From Botryotinia globosa (taxonomy: Eukaryota; Ascomycota; Leotiomycetes; Helotiales; Sclerotiniaceae), in the NCBI GenBank assembly GCA_014898425.1, contig RCSZ01000001.1, forward strand, positions 2,604,001-2,668,000: DNA of 64,000 nt, in the 5' to 3' direction. Below, in pieces: positions 11,801-23,459 of this stretch. Position 1 is the stretch's first letter, and each line of letters starts with the position of its first letter. The notes beneath the pieces were generated by a model that saw only the letters and a program-made list of their open reading frames with translations, did no database searches and was not told the origin of the DNA. The translations under genes and the position numbers were made by a program.

Positions 11801-14800
11801 GATGTATATCGCTCGTTAAACTTCATGAATTGGACCATTTGTCTTTTCTCAAATCGATAATGATGACTTTTTAAATCGCTTCGATGCGTCGGAAAGAGAT
11901 ATACATACCTATCTACCTAGGTACATATACCTACCTACCTGTGAGCTTGATATCAGCTGAAGAGTAGTATACTATTAGTATTTCCCTCCTTACCTGAGGA
12001 ATTCAAGATTTTGGAGAAGCCTCCTCAAACAACTCCACATCCAATCAAACCTAAAAATGATCCTTCACAAGAGGCACAGCAAATATCATCGGCCATGCCG
12101 TGAAGTCTAAACGGAAGTGGGGTTTTTGCCTTGGCAACCGGGCATAGACAGACAGACAACATCATAAAAGATACATACATACCTATTTGTACCTATGTAT
12201 TTTGTGCAATGTTGTGTCATCACATGATTGTTCTACCACGTGCGACTACTTCGGCGGGAGGGTCTTTCGTCCGAGGTTTTGCAATGTTATGGTTGCTATG
12301 TTACTACCAGTTTGTATTTTTCGGATATTTTCATAATCTGTTCCTATGGATCATGGACTGTGAGATTGATGGGATGCACAGCATATAATGGAAATGGAAG
12401 ATGGAAGCAAGGTTACAAGGCGATTTCTACAAGAACAAGGTATCTATCTACCTAGTATATCTATACTTCACCCCCTTCAATTTGTTGCAGGGAACTATCT
12501 TGAGGAAGATCCATAGGAAGGCTATCTAGTCATCAATATCTTTCCTTTCCCCAAACCATCAAGCCTATCTATCTACTTCAGCTCCGTCCTACGTCTCACA
12601 AGCCCCCAATCACGTCTTCCATTCTTCTCGTACCCGAATCCGGGAGTTCTGACATCCATCCCCTCTGCGGGCTCTTCGGGCAACACTCGTTACATATACC
12701 AGGTACATATGACTCTGCGGGCGTCCAAACCCTCAAGACGTCACCGACATGCAGCCAGAGAATCCTCTCGGAAGAATACCAAAGCACCAAATATCCATCT
12801 CGTGTTCCATACCTCCCAATACTTTGTTCTCTCTCGCACAGTCTAGTTCTCGCGCAAACATGGCATTTCAAACACCGCATGCTCAATTCGCGTGGCTTGA
12901 CTAGGCCGCTTGACGCGTATGTGGAATACGGTACTTGGATATGCCAAATCTCTCTTGTCATCTCTTCGGAAATTGTGTCTGTGGTGGGAACCTTGTCATT
13001 TCCATCTGTCTGTGAGGTCGCGGGCAGGAGGTTCCTTGTTGTGAAATTGACGATGTCTAAATTGTGATTACAAAGTTTATGGGGAGGCTGAAAGTTCGAG
13101 AATGTTTTTGTGCACGGATGGATCATGGGAGCGACCGGTAGCTGGTGCTTTTGGTAGTGGCTGTGTCTTAATTTAATTCTTTCGGGGAAAATTTTCACCT
13201 CGCTTTGACGTGCTGCTAGAAAATTAAGACGGGGATGCTAACTACTGGCGGTTGTTTCAGTTGGAATTTGAATTTGTTGAAAGAGCATTTCTTGAGGCTC
13301 TGTGCAAGATGGCGGTGTAGATGGCCATCGAGATGTCGATATTTAAGGCATCGGATAATGAGATTGCCATGATATCATATCCATGAATTTCCCTTGCCTA
13401 TTCAAAGTTGAATGGGTATTCTCAGCCAATCTATGAGCTCAGAGTGAAGAGTTATATCTAAACCAGCGAACGAGGTTAGAGATGTTCGAAATGCAATTTG
13501 TTAAATCTCAAGGCATGCAGCACCGTTATGTCCCGTTAAAAGTCAATCGAGTTTAGAAGATACACGTTAATGTCGAGCATTTGGCGGTGGAAAGTCTGCC
13601 GGTCTCTAAGCATGTATGCATTGTGTTTCAAGTCCCATTAATATTCTGTTGTGACAGTGTGCCTATGTAACTTTGAGAAGTCTCATTCCCTCATTCTACT
13701 GCCCACCACTACAAGTTTCAAGATACTTTCAATATCAAGAGACTACGTATCGCTATGGATTTCTTGCAAGCTGAAATTTCTTCTGTGTTACTTCATCTAT
13801 ATTTCGATCTCCATCTGACATGATGCCATTTTGTTTTTCTTACCATGAAGCGCTCACTACATTTGCTCGTCCTCCTCCCCAGTAGAAAACGTGATTTATC
13901 CAGTCCTAGCTGCTTGACCAACAATACTGGAACCAGTATATCCAGCTTCATTTCTCGCCACAGGGGGCTCAACTCAATTAGTCTCTAGAAAGTTGACGAG
14001 GCCCTGTGCCATCATCTTCGATACGAATAGAGCCCTCCCGATCCTCCAACAAGAAGCGAGTAGTGCACATGTAAAGCGGACAGATGAAGGGAATACCTGA
14101 TTGTAAAGACCCATTAAGCCCATCATTATAAGTTTCACAGGTGTATATGGATTCTCTTTTGCCACAGCTGTACTTGGAATGAGAGTGAGAGTATCTCAAT
14201 GTATTTATAGCTCAATCATAGAAGAACTCTAAGCAACGATAGCAAAACTCTCCATGCTTTCTCAAACAATACATATATACACGTAACGACGCAGCAGGTC
14301 CCAGCACAGTAATAAGCACAAACCGAATCCTCGTAACAAACAGTATGGCACCTCCACTGCCACATCTCCTCATTCCTTCATTCACCAAGAAAACCCTCAA
14401 CCCGACGATTCCAAAAGTGACCAACGACAACCCTACTACCCGCTCCCTGCTAACTACTAAACACACCCAGCCAACTCCTCTTATGTCGCGGTGCAACTTT
14501 CGATATCGATACTGAAGCCGAGGTTTGTTCCACAGAGCACTGCCAACGAAATCCTTCAACCTCATCTCATAACTTCCGAGTCCCCTTCCCACAGCCCCAT
14601 CACCCCCCTCCAGCTTTCTCATCAGAGACATCAGCCTAGCCGCAGAATATCTCACCGTCGATCTATCCCATCCAAAAAACACCCGAAAAAAAAACATCAT
14701 CACGCGCATCACCATCAACATCCATCTCTACCTCCTAGCTCCGCGTTAAATCTCCACAGCTATCTCAAAAGTACACCAGATCAAAGAGGAACTCACATCT

Positions 14801-16721
14801 GTTTTGTGATGGAGAACACCATAGATACGTACGAGGCACAGTTGAGCATACTGCAGAAAGGGGCATAGAAGCGAGTAAGTGAGAAGAATGGAATGAATGA
14901 TGTTAAGAAAGGAAAAGCAGACGGTGTATTTGAAGGATGAAAAGCGTTCATTTCTAAAGCTGAAAAAATATATACAATAAATGAATTGCCTGACACAGGA
15001 GATGTTCTCAAGTATTGATTTATCAGTGAAACCTCAAGTCTCGTCAGATGAAGCAGGGATAAAAACTCGACGGCTTCGAATATACAGACGTATGTAATCT
15101 GTGCTTGCATATCTACTATTTCACTCGCAGTCTCTCCCTTCAAGATTATTGGCCCAAAAGAAAACATAATACCAAAGCTAAAACAATGCTATACATACTT
15201 GACTTTTCATGAATGATACAGCTTTGTACTTGACAGCAATCTTTTGTCAACGTCAACAAAACTTATAGGTAGTTCCACGTCGCACAAAGAATACATCTGG
15301 CTCTCGATAGGTACCAAGAGCTGATAGTTCGCACAAAACTTCTCAAGGTTTATATTACCTTTACTCGCAATCTTTAAGTCTCCTTCGTTGCCGCTGCCAG
15401 TAATGACTCCGGCCGCTCTTCGATACAACAAACTTGAAAGCCGTTGAACCGTGAGCCACATTTCAATTCGCGAATTGAAAAATCAAGAATCATATCAGGG
15501 AACAATTGAATGGTATTGTGCCATCTTCTCAGACAATGGGAGGTAATCGAACTGCGCAACAATTTCAGACTTAGAGGAAAGACTACTTCATCGAACATCA
15601 ATTGAATCTACAATTGCCATTAGGGATAAAACCACTAATTAAACCCCTTTACTACTCTCTGAATACCAAACCAAAACTATCGCGAACAACAATTCATTGC
15701 TTGTGCTTGTAAATTAGTAGCAGTTCTCGATTGAGTTTTGTAATGTAGATATATCAAACAAAGAAAGCAATCCAATTTGTCTTTGAAACGATGATACTTC
15801 CCGCATGGCTGCAAGAGTGCAAACGGAAGGTAGGCGACTGTTGCATGATTGACGAAAAGACATGATAACAGAGTATATCTAGATTTTGGTTTCCTTGTTG
15901 TCTCAAGAATCCCCTGTTTCTAACTAAGCCTTTCATATTTTTGAAAACGTTTCATCTTGGGATGACGCAGTCGACACAGTTTCTCCTCACTCCACCTAAA
16001 ACTGTCAGCGGAAACAAAGTCATGAGACTGATGCCATACCTCCTCGTGATTGGGATTTCAATCTCATCATGTAACACTGAGATATTAGCGATGTTAGGAA
16101 GAAAATTAACAGATTATAAATGTGCAGCCAGTGATGTTAAGAGAGAAGTAGATGCATTTGTACCTGCTCGCACTGCGACTAAATAGGTATCATTTTTCTA
16201 TATTACGGATTCTCTGCAACCAATCTGCTTCATTCGTGTGCAGTTTTTTTCCCCGCCCCTCCTCCCCCATAAGCACACCACCCTCTACTACTTAGATCAC
16301 ACTCATCCCGTTCGTGCTCCCATACAACTAGTAATCTTTTTTATGCAAGATTTACTCAACCAATTTTCATCCACAAGGGCCACAACCAGCAAACAAGTAT
16401 GAAACCAATGCCGAATCGTAAGATGAAAACAATTATGCTAATTCCATACACAAGTTGCCCTTTCCCCCAATGAATCGAACACCTGCATCGCTATAAGAAA
16501 AAAGAGAATGCAGCAAAGCAACAGGAAACTATAAAAATTCGGCAGCCAAACACATTGTTTGAGAACGGCCTATTGAAATACCGCGGTCATTCATATTTTG
16601 TCCACTAAATATTGCCCAGTGGATGTATGTTGCTGAAACCAAACTGAATATACTCCCTGGATGAAAAAACACAAATTGTAGGGTATGAAAACAAAGGAAA
16701 TTATTTTTTAAAAAGAGGGTT
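11801..16721. other. Gene-poor stretch left of the BTB gene
   Basis: No supported gene. A 200-codon minus-strand frame (12596-13198) has two Cys clusters (CLKCHVCARTRLC and CNECC) but begins at GTG, has no neighbouring exons and matches no family I know. Two antiparallel frames overlap at 14212-14868; neither starts with ATG, and both come from C/T-rich sequence. The part next to 16722 is probably the 3' UTR of the BTB gene. Confidence 0.45.
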
Positions 16722-18367
16722 TCAGCGTAAGCCGATAACACTCATCTCCAACGTCCACACTCTTCGAATCCACACCTTTAATTTTCCCTCCACACCTTCT
16801 ACGTTCTCCAGTTCGACACCTTCCCACCAACATCTTCTTGCAGGTTTTCTCCAGAAAAGCAGAAGCTTTTGTGCCATACCCACAGCATTACTACCCATCT
16901 CGTTGCCACGGATATCAGTTCGGAGGCGAGCTAATGCGAGACTGCATATAACAGCCTTGTTTGGTTCTCCTGCTCGGTGACCCCAATGATCGTCATGGTT
17001 GAAACCTCTGTTTCTGTATTAGTTGAAAGTCTATGGGCAATCTTATCGAAAATAAACATACCCAGCAGTCAACATCTCAATCAAATGTTGCTCCGTTGTA
17101 CCTGTTTCTTCACTTCTTCTCAATCCAGAAAATATACCATCTTGTTTCAACAATGCCTTCCCAGCCGCTCTCTTCACTTCTATCATCTCCGGTTGTTCGA
17201 TATCAGGTCTAGGAGGAATTGCATAGAAGTCCAAGTCTTCTCTCAAAACAATTATCCCTGCTCTATCTTGTAACATCTCCCTGGCGGATCCTGCCATTGG
17301 TTCAATTGGTATAGCGTCTGCGTCTGGTCCCGGTGAGTTTGAACCCGATGGAATGGTTTGCGCCACGTTGCGAAAGAATTCAAGCATGTATTGTAAGGAT
17401 GCAGGATCGTACTGAGAGAAAAGGTCAGCTATATGTATGTCTAAATTTGACAGTATATTGCGAATAAATAATGGAGTATCACGGACATCAACCTGGAAAG
17501 CATCTCCTTCGTGGTAGGTACTTAAATGGCCGTCCGGTAGTAAGCCATTGGGAAAGAGAGATAGGAGGACGAATTCAGGAAGTGTTAAGAGTTCATCTCG
17601 AGACAAAGTAAACCGAGTGCCCCTAAATTATGAGATCAGTAGATGCGGACAATTGATTCCAACATTCCATTTATAGCATACCGAAGGTCCATGGTGATGT
17701 TCTCATCTGCGCCGACATCTAGAGAACGTCAATAATTGATTCATCCAACAATTGATGATAATCAAACCCTACCTCCAAGAGTGTTTATAGGTGCTGCACC
17801 TTGCTGCACTTGAGTAATAATACTCGCAGCTCCTCCGGCGGCCGCCATCAGATATGTGAATCCGTCGAGTGGACTTGAACCTTCTGAATATGCAGGTGGT
17901 GGCTCGTTTTCGTCGTCTTTCTTCGAGGATTCGCCTTTAGTGTCCTGCGGTAGTGTAGCTTTTGTTTCCGCCTCGACGTCTCTTGAGGAAGTAGAAGCTT
18001 CGTGATATTGTCGATTTTGATCGGACGCGACAGGTACGTATTCCGGAGCAGCAGGAGATGGAGATAGAGATGCGCCTGCTTCAGTGACGGCAACCTTGTA
18101 AGCCTCGACAGCTTCGGCAGTTGAAGTATAAAGAGAAGAAAAGGGTGGGGGTCGTGGTGAAGAAGGCGTAGAATGCGATGGCTCTGAATTAGGGTATCTA
18201 GGGGGTGGTGATTGAGTCCGATCTAGCTCTTCCTCCAACTTCAATTCGTGCTCTCCTTCTGCAATATTATCTAGCCCAACGGACGGACCGTCGATGGCTC
18301 CTTGCGTATTGGACAACGTGGTTGCTGAGATTTTCGGGGAAGTATTTGAAAATGAGATTTGATACAA
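16722..18367 (-). CDS. Whi2-like BTB/POZ-domain protein (growth regulation, phosphatase activator)
   Basis: Exons at 17773-18367, 17682-17718, 17062-17622 and 16722-17007 join in frame through GT-AG introns of 54, 59 and 54 bp, giving about 492 codons. The first exon is Ser/Pro-rich and acidic (disordered). The junction GDVGADENITMDLRGTRFTL leads into a BTB-type fold (LSRDELLTLPEFVLLSLFP). The C-terminus has FNHDDHWG, CSLALARL and WWEGVELENVEG. Fungal proteins of this type are annotated as phosphatase activators, after yeast Whi2, which works with the Psr1 phosphatase in stress response and growth arrest; that function is transferred by family. The start is unresolved: the frame opens at a TTG (18365-18367) right after an in-frame TAA, and exon 1 contains no ATG. 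The first upstream ATG (18411-18413) gives only an 11-residue frame. Confidence 0.85.
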
Positions 18368-18495
18368 GGATTAAAATTTAATTGATTGAATTGCGGAAAT
18401 TGTTTATTGGCATTGAAATGCGAACCAGAATGTCAGTTGTGGTGCGATATGTATTGAGTGTTGTGTATAATTGATTCTGATCAATTTAGGAGGGA

Positions 18496-18503
18496 TTATA
18501 TAA
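18496..18503 (-). promoter_or_regulatory. TATA-like box of the BTB gene
   Basis: TTATATAA (palindromic) lies about 130 bp upstream of the start of the BTB reading frame and about 85 bp upstream of the first ATG on that strand. This is a plausible core promoter position for the minus-strand transcript. Confidence 0.4.
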
Positions 18504-20964
18504 GCATCATGTTACTATAAAGAGTTTAGCGTAGTCACAAAATATCAATGCATAAGCAACTTAAGTGCTATGATTGGTAGCCGCTGAGCGCTTAGAGTTG
18601 TATTAAGAGAATCGTTTGTTATCTATCAGATGAAAGCTTAAGTATAGATTCAAGCTAGGGAACATACATCTAAATATTCTTGTAAATACTTATTATCATC
18701 TTTGAATGAAGAATTATATATTTGGGACTGACTTCTAGGTAGTCATGGTTGAATAGGCATGCTCAGATATACATCTCTCGATATATTTATCTCTGAGACT
18801 CATATTTTAGATGCGCACATCTACTTACACCACATATCTAGACACTCAGCTTCGATTGATCTGTACCCTTCACCTGTATCCAGGTAATGCTGATGTTATT
18901 CACGTAAAAGGTATTTTGGTAAAAGAACTTCAGCCTCCTTGGCTTACCAGCGGTATAAGCACTTCATGTTCCTCATACTTTGTGTTGAGCCAGTTTCTAT
19001 AGACCATCTAAAGCCAAATGAAATAGGCTGATATCAACTCAAGCGTATAGGATTACAATGTCAAGACCAATATTCAAAGTATAATAAGGGCATTCGATAA
19101 AGATCAGTCATCATGCGCAAAGTTGTTTCTCAGATGCCTTTACGAAGATCATTTGTCAGAGTCGAATCATAAGTTTTCAGTCCAGTGTGCGCTGCCTTCA
19201 CCTACTATGTCGTACTCTTGCAGGCTTAAAACCCAATCCATCCTGCCCATAGGATCGGGCATGTGGGATGTCCAATCTGTTTCTTCTGTTACTAGCGAGC
19301 TTGACACGCAGGTCCAGGAGATCTTTGCATTAGTGATAGCTCGGTCAGCTTCATACCCCCCAGTCAGAGTAACGTTGATACATAACGAGACCTAAATCAC
19401 GATTGATCCAAGGCCTCTTCTACTCCGTCAATAGATACCGACCAACCGTCACCGAACGATTAAATTAACAAAGTCTACCTTATCGGATCAGATCTTGCGG
19501 ATAAAAGTGACCTAAAGTGCCACAAACATGAAATCCATGGATAGGATACCTGCAAATATCTATATTCGAATTAGAAGCTCCATACGCGAGGATTCCCATG
19601 AGCAGAACTATGAATTGCCCATGAAAGATCCCCATCCTCCTTTCCCACCAAGCCTTCCTCCATCAAAGTTTCGAGCGAGTAGGAACCTCTAAAATAAATC
19701 TGACCAATACCTGGTCTCCTCAGAATGCTCGCAGATCTCAACATAGGCCGGTTTGCCTGGAATGGACTCGTATCAAGATATGACTAGCAAAAGTTTCCGA
19801 TTGGAAGAAAAGGCTTGAAAAGTGCGGTAAAAGCGAATTCTATATGACAAGAATAGTTTCAATTTGGGAGCCTCACTAGAAATGCTAAACGATGATACTC
19901 TTTAATACGGTTCATATTCCCTTTTTCTGATTCAACATACTGCCTTTACCATACACGATCAATCGTTCCCCGATAGAAGCGAGGAGCGAAAGATACCTGC
20001 CTATCCATAAGCGAGTTGTTTTTAGGCGAGGGGTAGCAGATCAGTGAGCGATGAATAGACATATCAATAAAATTATGGTCTTGGGGTGTCTCTCCTTTCG
20101 GCTGAGAGTGTGAGGAGACTTGCGATATCTAATGAAGCTGACCCAGTGTTGCATACCCAACTTATGCCATTGATTGTTGAGGTATCATATTCATTGGCAC
20201 TCGATGATCATCACATGACTTGACCGGCCCCTCCAATGGTTGATCTATAAACCTTACCATCTGAAGTATCATAATATCACACGAACTATGACGTTTTATC
20301 CGTATTTTAATCACAGTGGGAGTATTTTCATTAGGGGGTCTTTAATACAGCAAACATCAAGTCATCGTGAAGGTTGTAAATTACTCTTGGGTTTGTCAGA
20401 ACCGAGGACTTTGCATTTCGGGAGCACCAGAACGGACATTATGACATATATTGAAGGAATAAACATCCTATAATGGGATGAGGTAGTCGAGAGTCACACA
20501 GGACGCATGGAGTTAGGGAGCCAGAGATTCAACTTCATTCACAAACAACACGAGGGCAACCTTCCGGACAAAGTAATAGCTATTCACAAATCAAGAACTG
20601 AAATATATACAATCACTACCAATAGCCCGTTTTCCAAAGAAGCTAGCACAAAAATCGTGCAACCCCAAAAGCCCCAATCAAAAGTTCTTCAGCGGAGAAA
20701 GGAATGAGAAGAGAACCGAACCAACAAATAGCATAGTAAAGCAAAACGCATCGACGTAGAAATCCTAGAGAGTGTTCGTATATTGCCTCACCAATCATCA
20801 TCTCCTGTGCTAGAAAAATCCACCATATCAACTTTGCATGGATTGAAGTTTTTCTGCTGCCCCCAAGATTCGAGGAATCATCATTGCGCTGCCCCTCCAC
20901 AGCCCTCCACAACCCACGATCCGCAAGCCCTGCGTCTCAAAATCCTTCATTTCCAGAAGGAAAT
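18504..20964. other. Intergenic stretch between BTB and laccase genes
   Basis: Moderately AT-rich sequence with only short frames on both strands. None has a recognisable domain, signal peptide or splice pattern. The part just left of 20965 is probably the laccase 3' UTR. Confidence 0.5.
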
Positions 20965-23356
20965 TTAAATTCCGGAGTCATCTTGTGGGAAAGGCTCAGT
21001 AGGAGTCCAAGCATTCCAAGCTGCACATGTGTCTTGGAAAGTGGACACATCAGCTGTTCCAATTGTCGGTAGAATTTTACTCTCGCTCTCGGCAAATTGT
21101 AAAGCCAGACCTTCAGATGCGTACCATGCGATATGACAATGCATGAGCCAAGAATCGGGGTTATCGATTTGGAAAGCGATGACAAGATGTCCGCCGCTGG
21201 GAAGCGTCATCACGTCACGACGGGGTGGGTTCACGAGATTTAGTACCGTAGTAGCGGTGTAGACTCCGGTGCCTTGGGAGAGAGTCCAGAAGTCGTGACC
21301 GTGGAGATGGATAGGATGGTTAGGACTAGAAGTTAGATCATTAGTATGGTTTGCGATAAAGGAATTAAGTATTAACTTTAATAGAAAAAAAAGGAAAAAA
21401 GGGCCCCAGGAGGCCTTAGGGATTTCAAGATCTTTGAATATTAGAGTTGTAGGAAAGGTGGACGGAAGGGAGCGAGTGTAAGACTTAGAGGAGGAGGGGA
21501 ACGAGTCGGAGAGCTAAAGGGTGGGTGGAAGGCATTAGCCGAAAGTCTAAAGGGGGGCCTGTTCATCTCACTTTCGATTTATCCTTCAATCAAAAGCTTT
21601 GCTATTGTGCTATGTAATACAAAATATTCTATATAAGCAAGAGAATCAAACAGTTTTAATATATATTCATATATTTCATTGATTATTAATCTAATTCAAC
21701 AAATAAGCTTTCAACTTTCAAAATCCAAGAAATTTCACTAATGAGACCCTATTGATTAGAATAAGCTTCGTATGGTATAGATTTTTAATTAAACATATTA
21801 ATTAATTAAAAACGATTCTTTCAATACATGATTGAAAACCTATAATTTTATTGTGGGTAACGAAATGATCGTTTCGTCACCCACGGATTCTGCCACCACA
21901 GGGGCAGAAAGCTTACCCATTGGGTCCTGAGATGGCTAGAACGGCCCATCCCTGATTCGACGTAGTGGACTCAACAGGAATAACATTGTATTCTGTTGGC
22001 CAAATGTTTCCGCTGTTCAAGACAGTGAGAATAGTGGGGTCGGTCCAGTTAAGAAGTAAAGAACTTCCATTGAATAGCCATTCACCACCACCAGTGGTCA
22101 ACGTTGTCATCATGATAAAACTGGCAACTGGGTTGATTGGTACAAATGGAACAAGGCTTGTCAATGGTTCATCCAGACAATTCGTATTTGCCGTTACAGT
22201 GGAGGTAGTCGTTGGACCAGCAGTAGAGCTAGAACCAGTATATCTAAGGATGCCAGTGATGTTGGCAGCGTTGGTGTTACCAGAGCATGCTGTCTGCCAT
22301 CCTGCTCTGATCCAGTAGTTTCCGACCGCAGCATTAGCTGTAACAATTATACCGTAACGTTGAGCAATGCTTACAAGGATACTGGTAGCGTTGTATGGAA
22401 CAATTGGTATAAAGTCCATTGCTATGACCTGGAAGCTGTGACCATCAATAGAAAATTGGAAATGGCCGTCGACAGCTGTGTTGACCACTCTGATGCGGTA
22501 CTTTTTGCCTGGTGTAAAAGTAGTTTGGAACTTTTTACCAGCTCCATTGTATGTGTTGATACCGTTCATAAGACCAGTCAAAAGTGTCGGTGGTGCTCCA
22601 GTCTTGGCTTTATCCCAGAGTGATTGAACAGGTACGTGATTCCAGTCATTCAAGAACAACATAACAAGATCAACATCGTAGTTGGCGATTGCAGGGCCGT
22701 TAATAACGAGTGGGCCAAAGAGTCCATCACCATATTGAAGAATAAAATGGGAGTGATACCAGGAGCTACCATAATTGTACGCGTGAAACTTGTATGTGAG
22801 AGTATCCCCAGGAGCAATTGGGCATTGTGTGGTTCCTGTGGAGAATTTTAGTTTCAGATATAGGATAGGACATGGTCAGTTTTACCTGGAACTCCGTCGT
22901 ACTGAGCGTTGTTCAAGTGTCTGATACCATGCCAATGAATAGATGTTCCGTTGTTAGTGAGCTTATTCGTAACATGGACGATAACATCATCACCCCAGTC
23001 TGCCGTGATTGGAGGTCCTGGGATGGTACCATTGAAGTTAAGAGTCGGGCGAGAAACTCCATCAGCACTGAGAGTTGTATTCTGGACAACCAGCCAGTGC
23101 TAAATACTACAGTGAGCTTTGATGATTGTGAAAAAGGTTAAATTTGTCATCTTACCTCTCTAGTTACACCTGTTTGTGGGACAGTAGTGTAAGAATTTGT
23201 AGATGCAGAATACTGTCCCCAACAACTCCTGGTTGTTGCAGTATTGGCACAGCTTTGCCGTTCCTCAAGAGCGGGTGGGATAACTTCTGCTGTTGGCAAT
23301 TCCAAAGCTAAAGAAAGTGAGGCAAATTTTGCCAAACTAAAGAATGAATTCTTCAT
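20965..23356 (-). CDS. Secreted laccase (multicopper oxidase), 564 aa, four exons, T1 ligand changed
   Basis: Exons 23156-23356, 22886-23099, 21917-22835 and 20965-21325 join in frame by GT-AG introns of 56, 50 and 591 bp. The start MKNSFFSLAKFASLSLALEL is a signal peptide. Copper-binding motifs are in order: L1 IHWHGIRH (His122, His124), L2 WYHSHF, L3 HPIHLHGHDF and L4 HCHIAWY (507-513). In laccases, L1-L4 supply the T1 copper and the T2/T3 trinuclear cluster that oxidise phenols with O2. Here the L4 residue that is normally the second T1 His is Tyr513 (TAC at 21121-21123). The C-terminus DDSGI matches the usual ascomycete DSG[LIV] plug, and length is normal. Loss of a T1 ligand should impair classic laccase activity, so it may be inactive or altered. 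Confidence 0.9.
21326..21916 (-). other. Oversized laccase intron with imperfect palindrome
   Basis: The last laccase intron is 591 bp, while its siblings are 50 and 56 bp. Its donor is GTAAGC and its acceptor TTCTAG. It holds an A/T-rich core (about 21590-21850) and, at 21853-21884, a 32-bp imperfect palindrome (28 of 32 positions symmetric) whose arms start GTGGGTAACGAAA and GTGGGTGACGAAA. It looks like the remains of an insertion, but I found no second terminal repeat or target duplication. Confidence 0.6.
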
Positions 23357-23446
23357 GATCAATTTGATGGAGTTTCGACAAGATCCGGGAGAAGATGGAA
23401 AGAGCTGGTTGATTTGGAAACTGAAGACCACGCCATCATCCACACT

Positions 23447-23454
23447 CTTTATAG
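23447..23454 (-). promoter_or_regulatory. Laccase TATA box
   Basis: CTATAAAG on the minus strand lies about 90 bp upstream of the laccase ATG (23356), a normal spacing for a TATA-driven, inducible fungal gene. Confidence 0.6.
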
Positions 23455-23459
23455 TCGAC

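Noticed and set aside
12596..13198. 200-codon minus-strand frame with two Cys clusters
   Set aside because: It starts at GTG, lacks splice partners and family resemblance, and lies in a gene desert; kept only as a note.
14212..14868. Overlapping antiparallel frames of 169 and 125 codons
   Set aside because: Both lack a proper start and derive from compositionally biased C/T-rich sequence.
20965..23356. Laccase as a disrupted gene because of the 590-bp gap before HPIHLHGH
   Set aside because: The gap has good GTAAGC and TTCTAG borders and the flanking exons join in frame, so it is an intron.
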